64,000 bases of DNA from Chryseobacterium sp. Leaf404 (GTDB lineage Bacteria; Bacteroidota; Bacteroidia; Flavobacteriales; Weeksellaceae): contig NZ_LMQM01000010.1 of the NCBI RefSeq assembly GCF_001424145.1, positions 506,833-570,832 of the forward strand, read 5' to 3'. Positions 34,887-42,892 of this stretch are shown piece after piece. Position 1 is the first letter of the stretch; the number at the start of each line of letters is the position of its first letter. Under the pieces are notes generated by a model. The model had not been told where the DNA came from and did no database searches. It saw only the letters and a list, made by a program, of their open reading frames with translations. The translations under genes were made by a program, and so were the position numbers.

Positions 34887-35543
34887 CTAAACTCCCCAAT
34901 AACTATCATTTTTGTAGTTCAATTTTTCTGGTAGTGAAAGCTTAAAATCTACAACCTGAAAATCGTTCACAATTTTGTAGGAAACTCTTGTATTGTAGTG
35001 CAATTTGATTTTCTTTACAATGTAAGTTGAATCTGAATCTAAGAGTTTTTGTAATTTCTCCTGCATTTCTTCAGTTTTAGCGTGATCCACTCCAACTGTC
35101 AAATAGCTCATTTTTGATTTTTCTAAAGTAACATCAGCAGAAAATCTTTTCTTTTTCTTCTTTTCATCTACAAATCCAACAATTTTGTATTGTAAAGAAT
35201 CAATTTTTGTAACTTCGATGATATCTTTTGCAATGTGATTAAAATCCTCATCAACTTTAATTGTATTTAGATATTCGAATGCAACGGCTCCTTTTTCTTC
35301 AGTAACCTTAAACAAATGCCGGATATTCTTTTCTTTATCAAAAATAACTGCGCGCAATTTCCCGCTGAAACTTCTTAAACTGAGTTGGGTTTTGCTTTTT
35401 GAATCATAAAAGCTTGTGTAAACACTTTCTCCATCAGACATCCCACCATTGTAGTGACTTTCAATTTGATAATTAAACTGATAGGTCTGACTAAAAACTG
35501 TTACCGAAATCAGACATAAAAATAACGTAAAAATTTTTCTCAT
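34887..35543 (-). CDS. Secreted hypothetical protein
   Basis: A 218-residue exported protein (MRKIFTLFLCLISVTVFSQ, flavobacterial SQ cleavage site). The mature part is rich in beta-strand-like segments (YQFNYQIESHYNGGMSDGES, KLHYNTRVSYKIVNDFQVVD) with a Lys stretch (DEKKKKKRF). Family not recognised, with no metal or catalytic motif visible. Its ATG overlaps the TGA of the DNA glycosylase gene (ATGA), so the two are translationally coupled despite unrelated predicted locations. Confidence 0.68.
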   Translation of the reverse strand: MRKIFTLFLCLISVTVFSQTYQFNYQIESHYNGGMSDGESVYTSFYDSKSKTQLSLRSFSGKLRAVIFDKEKNIRHLFKVTEEKGAVAFEYLNTIKVDEDFNHIAKDIIEVTKIDSLQYKIVGFVDEKKKKKRFSADVTLEKSKMSYLTVGVDHAKTEEMQEKLQKLLDSDSTYIVKKIKLHYNTRVSYKIVNDFQVVDFKLSLPEKLNYKNDSYWGV

Positions 35544-36028
35544 AAATATGTTTTAATAATTTTCCAATCTTCAAGTTTCCGTTCATAAGAAATCGTGTGA
35601 AGCGGACTGGTTGAAGGCAATAAATATACAGGAATTTCAGAATTTTTATCTAAAATTTTCTTCAGATTTTTATAGGATTTTCCGCCATTGCAAAATATAG
35701 CCTGAATATTTGGATGGGTTTCCAACAGATTTCTGATATCATTGGCTTCCTCATTTCTGATTTCAGAATCAAGGCTGCCTTTTCTTTCGCAGGTATCGAT
35801 TACGTCCCAAACTGCGATATTATTTTTCTTTAAAATTTTAATTTTCTCCTTATAATTTTCGGTAAAATCTTCATTAAATAATTCAAATATAATCTTCCAG
35901 AATTTGTTTTGTGGATGACCATAATATTCCTGCTTTTCAAGAGATTTCACGCCCGGAACCGAACCTAAAATAAGAATTTTTGATTCCTCATTAATAACAG
36001 GTGGGAATGATGAGATTCTGTTTTGCAT
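35540..36028 (-). CDS. DNA-deoxyinosine glycosylase / uracil-DNA-glycosylase superfamily
   Basis: A 162-residue protein from ATG 36028. The frame can be read 2 codons further up (TTG), but a -7 box overlaps that point. Motifs are ILILGSVPGVKSLEKQEYYG near residue 20, HPQNKFWKI and LPSTSPLHTISYERKLEDWK. They match the hypoxanthine/uracil DNA glycosylase family (UDG family 6), which removes deaminated bases from DNA. The Asn after HPQ and the closing S-T-S-P-loop are the usual catalytic regions. The -7 box ends 3 bases before the ATG, suggesting a leaderless transcript. Confidence 0.87.
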   Translation of the reverse strand: MQNRISSFPPVINEESKILILGSVPGVKSLEKQEYYGHPQNKFWKIIFELFNEDFTENYKEKIKILKKNNIAVWDVIDTCERKGSLDSEIRNEEANDIRNLLETHPNIQAIFCNGGKSYKNLKKILDKNSEIPVYLLPSTSPLHTISYERKLEDWKIIKTYL

Positions 36029-36031
36029 ATT

Positions 36032-36039
36032 CAAATATA
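36032..36039 (-). promoter_or_regulatory. -7 promoter box abutting the glycosylase start (TATATTTG on minus)
   Basis: An exact match whose last base is 3 nt upstream of ATG 36028. It supports the shorter start and a leaderless mRNA. Confidence 0.6.
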
Positions 36040-36102
36040 ATACTTGAAAACCTAAAAAATGTTAAATAAAAAAGATTATTCACAATCAAATAGAAATATA
36101 AT

Positions 36103-36110
36103 TAAATTTG
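36103..36110 (+). promoter_or_regulatory. -7 promoter box for thioredoxin-fold gene (TAAATTTG)
   Basis: Exact TAnnTTTG match 22 bases before ATG 36133. It faces the glycosylase promoter about 65 bases away. Confidence 0.6.
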
Positions 36111-36132
36111 TATTAAATAATTTTTAGTTTAA

Positions 36133-37296
36133 ATGAAAAAACTTGCTATCCTTTCTTCTATTGTCCTCAGCGCTGTAGCTTTTGCACAGGGAATTAAATT
36201 TGAAGAAACACCATTCAAAAATCTTTTGGAAAAAGCGAAAAAAGAAAACAAACTTGTCTTTTTAGATGCCTATACAACGTGGTGCGGACCATGTAAACTG
36301 ATGGCCAAAAACATTTTCCCTCAGCAGGAAGTTGGCGAATACTTCAATGCAAACTTCGTGAATGCAAAAATTGATATGGAAAAAGGTGAAGGCCTGGAAA
36401 TTGCCAAAAAATATGGCGTAAAATCTTACCCGACCTATCTTTTCATCAATGGTGACGGTGAAGAAGTTCACAGATCTTTAGGATACACTCCTGAAGCAAA
36501 AGACTTTATTGTGATTGCAAAGGATGCAAATGACCCTAATAAGAGACTGAGCACTTTAAAGCAAAAATTTGAAAAAGGAGATACCAATCCTGAATTATTA
36601 AAAAATCTTGCAGGATTAACAATTTATAATGACCCTCAGTTTGCAACGAAAGTTTTGGAAAAATACTTTCCACAGGTGAAAACGCTTACTCAGGAAGATG
36701 TACAGATGCTTTTGATGGCTGCACAAAATCCTGACAGCCCAATGTACACGATGTTCAAAGAAAGAAAAGCTGACATTATCAAGGTTTTTCCTGAAGCCAA
36801 TTACAACGCATTTGATAAAAATGTAAGAGTAAATGCAATCATGAAAAAATCTTATAATGCTGAGAAAAAATCATGGGATGACCAATATTTTTTAACTGAA
36901 GCACAAAAGTTTTTGGCTAAAGACGAAGCGGAGAAAATTTTACAGAAAGCCAGAATGGGCAGAGCGGCGAGAGCTAAAGATTTTAAAACTTACGAAAAAA
37001 TCGCACTTGAACTCTATGCTGATTACGAAAAAATGTCTTCAATGGAGCTCAATGAAATCGCATGGAACTTTTTTGAAAATGTAGATTCAAAACCTGGTCT
37101 TCAGACAGCTGTAAAATGGGCACAGGAATCTGTAAAAAAGGAAGAAAGCTATGCCAACACAGATACTTTGGCTAATCTTTACAATAAGGTTGGAGATAAG
37201 AAGAATGCTAAAATCTGGGCACAAAAATCTGTTGATTTAGGAAAAGCTGAAGGGGAAGATGTAGCTGATACAGAAAAATTACTGAAAAGTTTATAA
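36133..37296 (+). CDS. Exported thioredoxin-fold protein with helical C-terminal domain
   Basis: A 387-residue protein with signal MKKLAILSSIVLSAVAFAQ. A thioredoxin domain (about 22-130) carries the active site TTWCGPCKLM (Cys51, Cys54) and the cis-Pro region GVKSYPTYLFINGDG. Residues 150-387 are helical with TPR-like character (LNEIAWNFFENVDSKPGLQT, NLYNKVGDKKNAKIWAQKSV). Predicted to act in the periplasm as a thiol-disulfide reductase or in redox quality control. The partner is unknown. It has its own promoter and terminator. Confidence 0.88.
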   Translation: MKKLAILSSIVLSAVAFAQGIKFEETPFKNLLEKAKKENKLVFLDAYTTWCGPCKLMAKNIFPQQEVGEYFNANFVNAKIDMEKGEGLEIAKKYGVKSYPTYLFINGDGEEVHRSLGYTPEAKDFIVIAKDANDPNKRLSTLKQKFEKGDTNPELLKNLAGLTIYNDPQFATKVLEKYFPQVKTLTQEDVQMLLMAAQNPDSPMYTMFKERKADIIKVFPEANYNAFDKNVRVNAIMKKSYNAEKKSWDDQYFLTEAQKFLAKDEAEKILQKARMGRAARAKDFKTYEKIALELYADYEKMSSMELNEIAWNFFENVDSKPGLQTAVKWAQESVKKEESYANTDTLANLYNKVGDKKNAKIWAQKSVDLGKAEGEDVADTEKLLKSL

Positions 37297-37324
37297 AGCC
37301 ATCCTGGTTTTATTGGTTAATAGA

Positions 37325-37360
37325 AGTCCGGCTCAATGTGGCCGGACTTTGCTTATTTTA
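37325..37360 (+). terminator. Terminator after thioredoxin-fold gene
   Basis: Perfect 8-bp arms AGTCCGGC (37325-37332) and GCCGGACT (37341-37348) are followed by a T-rich tail on the plus strand. Confidence 0.75.
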
Positions 37361-37363
37361 TGA

Positions 37364-38236
37364 TTAAATATCTGCTTTGGAGTTGAGCATTTTCTGTTCC
37401 CATTCAGGATCTTTCGGGTCAAAGAACAGTCTTTTTCCTGTATCTAAACTTCTGACAACATTCATCTCGTCTTTTGTAAGCTCAAAATTAAAGACATTAA
37501 AATTCTCATCGATTCTGGAAGGCCTCACAGATTTCGGAATTACGCAGAAACCTTCCTGAAGATGCCATCTTAGAATTATCTGAGCAACAGTTTTATCATA
37601 CTTCAACGCAACCGCTTTTAACTGTTCATTTTCCAAAAGACCTGCATTTCCGTTTCCAAGCGGACTCCATGGCTGAGTTACAATGTTGTTTTCTCTGTTG
37701 TACACCTGAAGTTCCTTTTGCTGAAATAAAGGATGTAACTCGATTTGGTTGATAACAGGCAAAACTTTAGCATTAGCTTTTAACTCTTCCAATTTTTCAA
37801 TTGTGAAATTGCAAACACCTATTGCTTTTATTTTTCCTTCACTGTAGAGTTCTTCGAAAGCTTTCCAAGCACCTAAAAAATCTCCGAAAGGCCAGTGAAT
37901 TAGGTACATATCCAGATAGTCGAGCTGCAATCTGTCTAAAGTTCTTTGGAATGCCGCTTTCGCTTCTTCGTAACCATGTGATTGAACCCAAAGTTTTGAG
38001 GTAATAAAAAGTTCATCCCTGCTCACACCGCATTTTTGGATTGCCGTTCCCACCGCTGTTTCGTTCTGATAAATTGAGGCTGTATCAATCATTCTGTATC
38101 CCACTTCGATGGCTTTTATCACAGCATCTTCACACTGCTGAAGATCTTCCATTTGCCAAACGCCAAATCCTAAAGCAGGAATGGCAACGCCATTGTTCAA
38201 AGTAATTACAGGCTGAACTGCATAATTTTTGTGCAT
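37364..38236 (-). CDS. Aldo/keto reductase
   Basis: A 290-residue enzyme. I use ATG 38236 (MHKNYAVQPVITLNNG) and not the upstream extension MFQSKQIN. The full catalytic tetrad is visible: Asp51 and Tyr56 (MIDTASIYQNE), Lys81 (ITSKLWVQ) and His114 (YLIHWP). The NADPH site near the C-terminus (VIPKSVRPSRIDENFNVF) is also typical. The family reduces carbonyl compounds with NADPH in the cytoplasm, here 2,5-diketo-gluconate-reductase-like by overall sequence. Physiological substrate unknown. Monocistronic by orientation and spacing. Confidence 0.93.
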   Translation of the reverse strand: MHKNYAVQPVITLNNGVAIPALGFGVWQMEDLQQCEDAVIKAIEVGYRMIDTASIYQNETAVGTAIQKCGVSRDELFITSKLWVQSHGYEEAKAAFQRTLDRLQLDYLDMYLIHWPFGDFLGAWKAFEELYSEGKIKAIGVCNFTIEKLEELKANAKVLPVINQIELHPLFQQKELQVYNRENNIVTQPWSPLGNGNAGLLENEQLKAVALKYDKTVAQIILRWHLQEGFCVIPKSVRPSRIDENFNVFNFELTKDEMNVVRSLDTGKRLFFDPKDPEWEQKMLNSKADI

Positions 38237-38301
38237 ATTTATTTGTTTTGATTGAAACAAAGGTCGGGGAAATTAATAATACATTACATAAAAATTATGA
38301 T

Positions 38302-38850
38302 CTATTGTTCACCATCAGTTTCAATACCACCGCTAAGGATTCTAATCCTTCTTATATTACTTGGCTGATTATTATAAAGTGGGCGTCTCGCAGTGTACAG
38401 TCGTGATTTTAGAATTTTTCTAATGCATACTTTGTCAGATTGATTGCCTCCCAAAACATGATAATGTTTATCATCTTCGCCAACATACAAGCCTACATGT
38501 CCTGCCTTAGAACCAGTAGAGGTAGTTCTTACGAACACCAAAACATCACCTAACATAGCGATTTCAGTATACTTTCCAAAAGTTCCCCAGTTCAATGCCC
38601 ATAAAGGATCTTTAACAATATTCTTAGAACTCCTTTTCGCAACGATTGCCATAAACAAACCGCACCATGGGATTGAATCTGCAATATATATTTTATCGAC
38701 ATCCCCTCCAATTTCGTCAGCCCAAGATAAAATAACATGATTATTCTGAACTCCGAGTGCTTCCGCAACATCTAAAAGTGAAAGGGCATTCTTGATCATC
38801 AGTGGTCCTGATTCATCAGCCAACCACTTGTATTCATTTGTTAGTTTCAT
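38302..38850 (-). CDS. TIGR02594-like cell-wall hydrolase (NlpC/P60-CHAP-type)
   Basis: A 182-residue protein without signal peptide. Cys63 in SIPWCGLFMAIVAKR and His118 in KAGHVGLYVGEDD, together with VLGGNQSDKV, match the TIGR02594 family of putative peptidoglycan amidases, often seen as phage or phage-like endolysins. The C-terminal 25 residues (NQPSNIRRIRILSGGIETDG) are atypical. It is 6 bases downstream of a membrane/SPOR-like gene, and the two form an isolated pair between unrelated housekeeping genes. It may be a remnant of a lysis cassette or a contact-dependent effector pair. Without a signal peptide its exit route is unclear. Confidence 0.78.
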   Translation of the reverse strand: MKLTNEYKWLADESGPLMIKNALSLLDVAEALGVQNNHVILSWADEIGGDVDKIYIADSIPWCGLFMAIVAKRSSKNIVKDPLWALNWGTFGKYTEIAMLGDVLVFVRTTSTGSKAGHVGLYVGEDDKHYHVLGGNQSDKVCIRKILKSRLYTARRPLYNNQPSNIRRIRILSGGIETDGEQ

Positions 38851-38856
38851 GAGTTT

Positions 38857-39654
38857 TTATTTACAAATTAAACATTCTTGAGATTCTTCTAAACTACTAC
38901 ACCACTTCGTACCATTAACTATATAAGCATCGTTACGAATTATTTTTCTCACGGAAAACAAATCTGTTTCGGCAGCTTCCTTTGAGAAATATCCCATAAG
39001 AACTGTTCGAAAAACATTTCCTTTTTTAATAATATTGGCATTTATATTTATTTTAGTTGCTTTAATCAGCTCATTTTTAGCTTCATCAATTGTCGTATCA
39101 CCACCTGCAATAATGTACCATTCGTCTGACATTTTTTTTTCCTCTGTAAGAGGCGCAGTGAGCAACTTTAGTTCTTCTTTAGTCTTAAGATTTTCTACAA
39201 TTTGTTTAGATGATGGATTGCTGATGTTATTAGCTTTAGCGAGTTTTGTTTTTTTTAAAGAAATTTCCCTGTAATCTTTTTTGATACTGTCGTAATAATT
39301 CTCCCATGACTCTTTCATATATCCACTAGGAGCAACGGTGGCTAAATATCTAACGAACTGATAGCGCGTTTCGATACTATCTTGATTTTTAACTTGATTT
39401 ATATATTTATCGAAATACTGTACTTCTTTGATATCTTGATCTCTTTCTTTAAATAAATCACTTATTATTAAAGTAACAGAACTAATTGCTAAAGTAACTA
39501 TAACCCATTTGAAGTAATCCAAGAATTTATCAATTTGTTCTATCTCGAAGGTTTTATTTCTAATAATTCGATATACTAACAGGATAGAAATAACTCCTAC
39601 AAATACGAAAAATCCGTACAGGAATAGCGAAAGGTTTGCGGTATTTTTAAACAT
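38857..39654 (-). CDS. Membrane protein with C-terminal SPOR-like domain
   Basis: A 265-residue protein with two N-terminal helices (LSLFLYGFFVFVGVISILLV and FKWVIVTLAISSVTLIISDL). A long charged helical region follows (about 70-180). The final domain begins DEWYIIAGGDTTIDEAKNEL and has VLMGYFSKEAAETDL and NDAYIVNGTKW, typical of SPOR domains that bind denuded peptidoglycan. The last residues contain three cysteines (WCSSLEESQECLICK). Paired with the cell-wall hydrolase gene just downstream. It could localise, export or counteract that enzyme. The SPOR call is by pattern, and the pairing role is inference. Confidence 0.65.
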   Translation of the reverse strand: MFKNTANLSLFLYGFFVFVGVISILLVYRIIRNKTFEIEQIDKFLDYFKWVIVTLAISSVTLIISDLFKERDQDIKEVQYFDKYINQVKNQDSIETRYQFVRYLATVAPSGYMKESWENYYDSIKKDYREISLKKTKLAKANNISNPSSKQIVENLKTKEELKLLTAPLTEEKKMSDEWYIIAGGDTTIDEAKNELIKATKININANIIKKGNVFRTVLMGYFSKEAAETDLFSVRKIIRNDAYIVNGTKWCSSLEESQECLICK

Positions 39655-39730
39655 GATTAAAAGTTTTTATTAGAGTAAACCTACGGTTAACTTACATACC
39701 TTTCAATTACCCTTTTTCGCTATTTAAAAC

Positions 39731-39758
39731 AAAAAAACCAGCCTCAAAAAAAGCTGGT
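39731..39758 (-). terminator. guaA terminator
   Basis: ACCAGC (39738-39743) and GCTGGT (39753-39758) form a hairpin, followed on the minus strand by a T-run, 24 bases after the guaA stop. Confidence 0.8.
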
Positions 39759-39781
39759 CTATATTTAAATTTCATTCAAGA

Positions 39782-41311
39782 TTATTCCCACTCAATTGTT
39801 GCTGGTGGTTTGCTTGAGATATCGTAAGCTACTCTGTTGATTCCTCTTACTTCGTTGATGATTCTGCTGGAAACAGTATCTAAGAACTCGTACGGAAGTC
39901 TGCTCCACGTTGCGGTCATAAAGTCGATAGTGTTGGCAGAACGGACTACTGCTGTATATTCATAAGTTCTTTCATCACCCATCACTCCTACAGATTTTAC
40001 GGGAAGAAGAACGACGAATGCCTGAGAAACTTTATCGTACAAATCGTTTTTATATAATTCTTCGATGAAAATATCATCCGCTTCCTGAAGGATTTTCACT
40101 TTTTCAGCATCTACAGCACCCAGAATTCTGATTCCCAGACCTGGACCAGGGAAAGGATGTCTGTGTACCAAATGATGAGGAATTCCCAATTCTTCACCTA
40201 CTTTTCTAACTTCGTCTTTAAAGAGTTCCCTTAAAGGTTCAAGCAATTCAAATTCCATTTCTTCGGGAAGTCCACCAACGTTGTGGTGGGATTTGATTAC
40301 TGCTGAAGGTCCGTTTACCGACTGACTTTCGATCACGTCAGGATAAATAGTTCCCTGTGCTAAGAATTTTGCTCCTTCAATTTTATGTGATTCTTCGTCG
40401 AAAACGTGAATAAATTCGTTTCCAATGATCTTTCTCTTGGTCTCAGGATCGTCAACTCCGGCTAATTTTGAAAGGAATCTTTCTTTGGCATCAACCAATT
40501 TGATGTTCATATTAAAGCTTTCGCCGTAATTTTTCATCACTTTTACATCTTCATCTTTTCTAAGAAGTCCCGTGTCTACAAAGATACAGTGAAGCTGATC
40601 TCCGATTGCTTTATGAATCAAAACCGCAGCAACAGAAGAATCTACACCTCCGGAAAGACCAAGGATTACTTTATTATCTCCTACTCTTTCTTTAATTTCT
40701 TCAACCGTTTTATCGATGTAATTGGTAAGTTTCCAGTTTTTCTCTGAATTACAGATAGCGAAAACAAAATTTTCGAGCATTTTACCACCTTCTTCCGTGT
40801 GAGAAACTTCAGGGTGAAACTGTACGCAATAGATTTTTTTCTCTTCATTGGCAATCGAAGCAATTACACCTGATTTTGCATTTAAATCGAAACCTGCAGG
40901 TAATAGTCCTACTTCATCAAAGTGACTCATCCAAACGATAGAATTGTCAGTAACTCCTTTTAATAATGAAGATTCTTTTACGATTTCCAGATGTGCTTTT
41001 CCGTACTCGCCTTTAACTCCTTTGTGAACTTTTCCGCCTAAAAGATGTGCGGTAAGCTGCATTCCGTAGCAGATTCCTAAAACGGGAATTCCCTGCTCGT
41101 ACAATTCTTTTTCAACCAAATGCGCGTTTTCTGCGTTTACAGAACTTGGCCCGCCGGAAAGGATGATACCTTTTGGCTGTTTTTCCAGAATTGTTTCTAA
41201 TGGTGTATTGAATGGTAAAATTTCGGAATACACGCCCATCTCACGGATTCTTCTTCCGATAAGCTGGTTGTACTGAGATCCGAAATCTAATATGATGATA
41301 CCGTTATTCAT
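39782..41311 (-). CDS. guaA: GMP synthase (glutamine-hydrolysing)
   Basis: A 509-residue two-domain enzyme. The class I amidotransferase domain has the triad Cys81 (LGICYGMQLTA), His166 and Glu168 (QFHPEVSHTEEG). The ATP-pyrophosphatase domain has LGLSGGVDSSVAA (SGGVDS at 220-225), followed by the dimerisation domain ending PPATIEWE. It aminates XMP to GMP. It is the last gene of the leftward purine cluster, after purM, purN, purH and purD. A palindromic repeat lies in the 258-base gap upstream of it. Confidence 0.97.
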   Translation of the reverse strand: MNNGIIILDFGSQYNQLIGRRIREMGVYSEILPFNTPLETILEKQPKGIILSGGPSSVNAENAHLVEKELYEQGIPVLGICYGMQLTAHLLGGKVHKGVKGEYGKAHLEIVKESSLLKGVTDNSIVWMSHFDEVGLLPAGFDLNAKSGVIASIANEEKKIYCVQFHPEVSHTEEGGKMLENFVFAICNSEKNWKLTNYIDKTVEEIKERVGDNKVILGLSGGVDSSVAAVLIHKAIGDQLHCIFVDTGLLRKDEDVKVMKNYGESFNMNIKLVDAKERFLSKLAGVDDPETKRKIIGNEFIHVFDEESHKIEGAKFLAQGTIYPDVIESQSVNGPSAVIKSHHNVGGLPEEMEFELLEPLRELFKDEVRKVGEELGIPHHLVHRHPFPGPGLGIRILGAVDAEKVKILQEADDIFIEELYKNDLYDKVSQAFVVLLPVKSVGVMGDERTYEYTAVVRSANTIDFMTATWSRLPYEFLDTVSSRIINEVRGINRVAYDISSKPPATIEWE

Positions 41312-41390
41312 TGTATAATTGATGATTGATAATTTATAAATGATAAAACAAATGATGTTTGATTTACCTAATTTTTTAAAAGGACGAAAA

Positions 41391-41537
41391 CCCTAGCCCT
41401 GATGGGAGCGGCATCTTTTTTTGTTATTGCGATTGAGAAATGGTTCAACAAATTACTTCACGTTGTTCGCAATGGCAAAAAAGATACAGCCCTTCGGCTA
41501 GGCTCAGGATAAACTTCCAGCAGGTTCCCGGCTCCTA
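41391..41537. repeat. Palindromic intergenic repeat, copy A
   Basis: It starts with CCCTAGCCCTGAT, has a long internal inverted repeat (about TTTTTTGTTATTGCGA near 41415 against TCGCAATGGCAAAAAAGA near 41467) and ends GCTCCTAA. It shares both ends and the AAAAAAGATACAG block with copies B (45269-45417) and C (54492-54590), all in the same orientation. Located between purD and guaA. Confidence 0.75.
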
Positions 41538-41540
41538 ATA

Positions 41541-41563
41541 AAAAAGCCCCGAAAAATCAGGGC
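41541..41563 (-). terminator. purD terminator
   Basis: On the minus strand GCCC-TGATTTTTCG-GGGC (41546-41563) is followed by a T-run, 6 bases after the purD stop. Confidence 0.75.
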
Positions 41564-41569
41564 ATTATA

Positions 41570-42808
41570 TTAAAATTTACCGATGTCTTCTCTGTAGAAG
41601 CTGTAATCGAAATGTACGTGGCTTGCATCTTCGTACACTTTTTTGCGTGCTTCATCATAAGTAGCGCCAGTTGCAACAATGTTGAGAACTCTTCCACCGT
41701 TTGACACTACTTTATCGCCTCTTTTTGCAGCTCCTGCGTACAGTAACTGGCTGTGTTTTACCCTTTCTTCACCTTTTATTTCGAAGCCAAGCTCCATATT
41801 TCTTGGGTAACCTCCAGAGCACATTACCAGACAAACTGCTTTTTCGTCTTTGAATTTAAGCTGAATATCTTTTCCTTCCATACAATCCTGAATAACATCC
41901 AGCAGATTGTTTTCCATTAAAGCCATCAAAACCTGAGTTTCAGGATCTCCGAATCTCATGTTGTATTCTAAAAGGTAAGTTCCGTTTTTTGTGATCATCA
42001 GTCCGAAGAAAATGATTCCTTTAAAACCAAAACCTTCTGTTTTAAGACCTTTCAGTGTAGGTTCAAGGATGTTTTTTTCGAAATCTGCGAAGTGCTCTGC
42101 TGTAAACTCAGGGCTTGGTGCCACAGCTCCCATACCGCCTGTGTTTGGGCCTGTATCACCGTTACCTGCTTTTTTGTAATCTTTTGCAGCAACGCAAGGG
42201 AATAATTTTTCCCCGTTTGAAAATGCAATGATGGAAGCTTCAAAACCTTCCAGATATTCTTCGATAACCACACGGATTCCCGCATCACCGAAGATTCTTC
42301 TGATCATAAAGTCGTGAATAGTAGCTTCTGCCTCTTCTAAATTTTCGCAGATTACAACGCCTTTTCCACCCGCCAAACCGCTGGCTTTGATTACCAATGG
42401 AAATTCCTGAGTCTGAAGATATTGTTTTGCATCATTGTAGGCATCAAAAACTTCTGCTTTGGCAGTTTTGATATCATAGGTTTTCATAAATTTCTTGGAG
42501 AAAGCCTTACTTCCTTCAAGACTTGCCACTTTTTGTGCAGGACCGAAAACTTTAAGATCGTGCTTTTTAAATTCATCCTTAAGACCAGCTACCAAAGGAG
42601 CTTCCGGACCAACGATGGTAAGATCTACTTTCTCTTTGATAGCGAAATCTCTAAGTTCTTTGATTTCTGATAGATGGATATTTTTCCCAATTCTGTCGGT
42701 AGTTGCGTTTCCGTTGGCAAAAAACATTTGACTCACTCTTGAATCTTTCTGAAGTTTGATAGCCAAAGCAGATTCTCTTCCACCTTCACCTATGATTAAT
42801 ATTCTCAT
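41570..42808 (-). CDS. purD: Phosphoribosylamine-glycine ligase
   Basis: A 412-residue ATP-grasp enzyme. Residues start MRILIIGEGGRESALAIKLQ. The ATP-grasp core has PLVIKASGLAGGKGVVICEN and IEEYLEGFEASIIAFSNGEK. The metal/phosphate loop NMRFGDPETQVLMAL and the C-terminal domain (AGAAKRGDKVVSNGGRVLNI) complete the family pattern. It forms glycinamide ribonucleotide, the substrate of purN. A -7 box lies 27 bases upstream and a terminator just after, so it may be transcribed separately within the purine cluster. Confidence 0.97.
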   Translation of the reverse strand: MRILIIGEGGRESALAIKLQKDSRVSQMFFANGNATTDRIGKNIHLSEIKELRDFAIKEKVDLTIVGPEAPLVAGLKDEFKKHDLKVFGPAQKVASLEGSKAFSKKFMKTYDIKTAKAEVFDAYNDAKQYLQTQEFPLVIKASGLAGGKGVVICENLEEAEATIHDFMIRRIFGDAGIRVVIEEYLEGFEASIIAFSNGEKLFPCVAAKDYKKAGNGDTGPNTGGMGAVAPSPEFTAEHFADFEKNILEPTLKGLKTEGFGFKGIIFFGLMITKNGTYLLEYNMRFGDPETQVLMALMENNLLDVIQDCMEGKDIQLKFKDEKAVCLVMCSGGYPRNMELGFEIKGEERVKHSQLLYAGAAKRGDKVVSNGGRVLNIVATGATYDEARKKVYEDASHVHFDYSFYREDIGKF

Positions 42809-42834
42809 ACTTTATTTATTTCTAGTCTATTTTA

Positions 42835-42842
42835 CAAATATA
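42835..42842 (-). promoter_or_regulatory. -7 promoter box for purD (TATATTTG on minus)
   Basis: Exact TAnnTTTG on the minus strand, 27 bases before the purD ATG. Confidence 0.65.
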
Positions 42843-42892
42843 TAATTTTGAATGCTATAAATACAATCTCCAATTATTATTTTAATTCAATT

